Source: Bacteroidia bacterium (GTDB lineage Bacteria; Bacteroidota; Bacteroidia; Bacteroidales; Azobacteroidaceae). Taken from it: a DNA stretch of 64,000 nt. The stretch is taken from positions 1 through 64,000 of the forward strand of contig BNYG01000005.1 of assembly GCA_026000155.1 (NCBI GenBank), read 5' to 3'. The translations under genes were made by a program, and so were the position numbers. Shown here piece by piece: positions 63,996-64,000 of this stretch. Under the pieces are notes generated by a model, which saw only the letters and a program-made list of their open reading frames with translations, did no database searches and had not been told where the DNA came from. Each line of letters opens with the position of its first letter. Position 1 is the stretch's first letter.

Positions 63996-64000
63996 CATCT

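Overview
The window looks like chromosome of a member of the Bacteroidales (phylum Bacteroidota). Several genes are preceded by the Bacteroidota -7 promoter box TAnnTTTG. The housekeeping genes have the sizes and order usual in that phylum (rimP-nusA-infB-cvpA, then sufB; purB; asnS). Almost half of the window encodes exported glycoside hydrolases. I cannot fix the genus from sequence alone.

Layout. (1) 1-2600: a sensor kinase that appears to have lost its 5' end, plus its LuxR-type response regulator, bracketed by copies of a palindromic repeat. (2) 2589-14212, minus strand: a surface-glycan locus holding a WbaP/WcaJ-type initiating transferase, GDP-fucose synthesis (gmd, fcl), an AbiEii-type toxin/antitoxin-like pair, a UDP-sugar dehydrogenase, and a tightly overlapped string of sugar transferase, DegT aminotransferase, CapD-like dehydratase, NtrC-type regulator and NtrY-like kinase. 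(3) 14359-28961, minus strand: exported GH3, GH2, GH43, GH92, GH31 and GH92 enzymes and a truncated remnant, with a tRNA-Gln on the plus strand. (4) 29322-41422, plus strand, divergent from (3): GH2, GH43 with a discoidin domain, a six-hairpin-like glycosidase, a three-domain esterase/hydrolase/GH99-like protein, GH43, and a cytidylyltransferase-GHMP kinase fusion. No SusC/SusD pair is present, so any uptake genes lie elsewhere. (5) 41445-43605: a decayed PDDEXK nuclease gene, nested palindromic repeats, a short transcription unit with a G7 tract, and a secreted DUF1566-like protein. (6) 43908-57190: purB, an RluB-type pseudouridine synthase, asnS, an AAA ATPase, rimP-nusA-infB-cvpA, a small two-gene unit and sufB. 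(7) 57195-62348: a GxxExxY gene between two related palindromes, a DnaQ-like exonuclease, McrBC and a DUF1016 nuclease, resembling a small defence island. (8) 62522-63823: a ceramidase-like exported hydrolase.

The most striking feature is the number of small palindromic elements. They occur between genes in at least four families. They also occur in frame inside coding sequences: the UDP-sugar dehydrogenase, the GH2 signal peptide, GH31 (twice), the three-domain hydrolase, the AAA ATPase, and, as a 39-base tandem array with compensating stem changes, the DUF1016 nuclease. The second candidate of note is the 42418-42658 unit: promoter, short ORF with a G7 tract, an open frame continuing in the +1 register, and a terminator.
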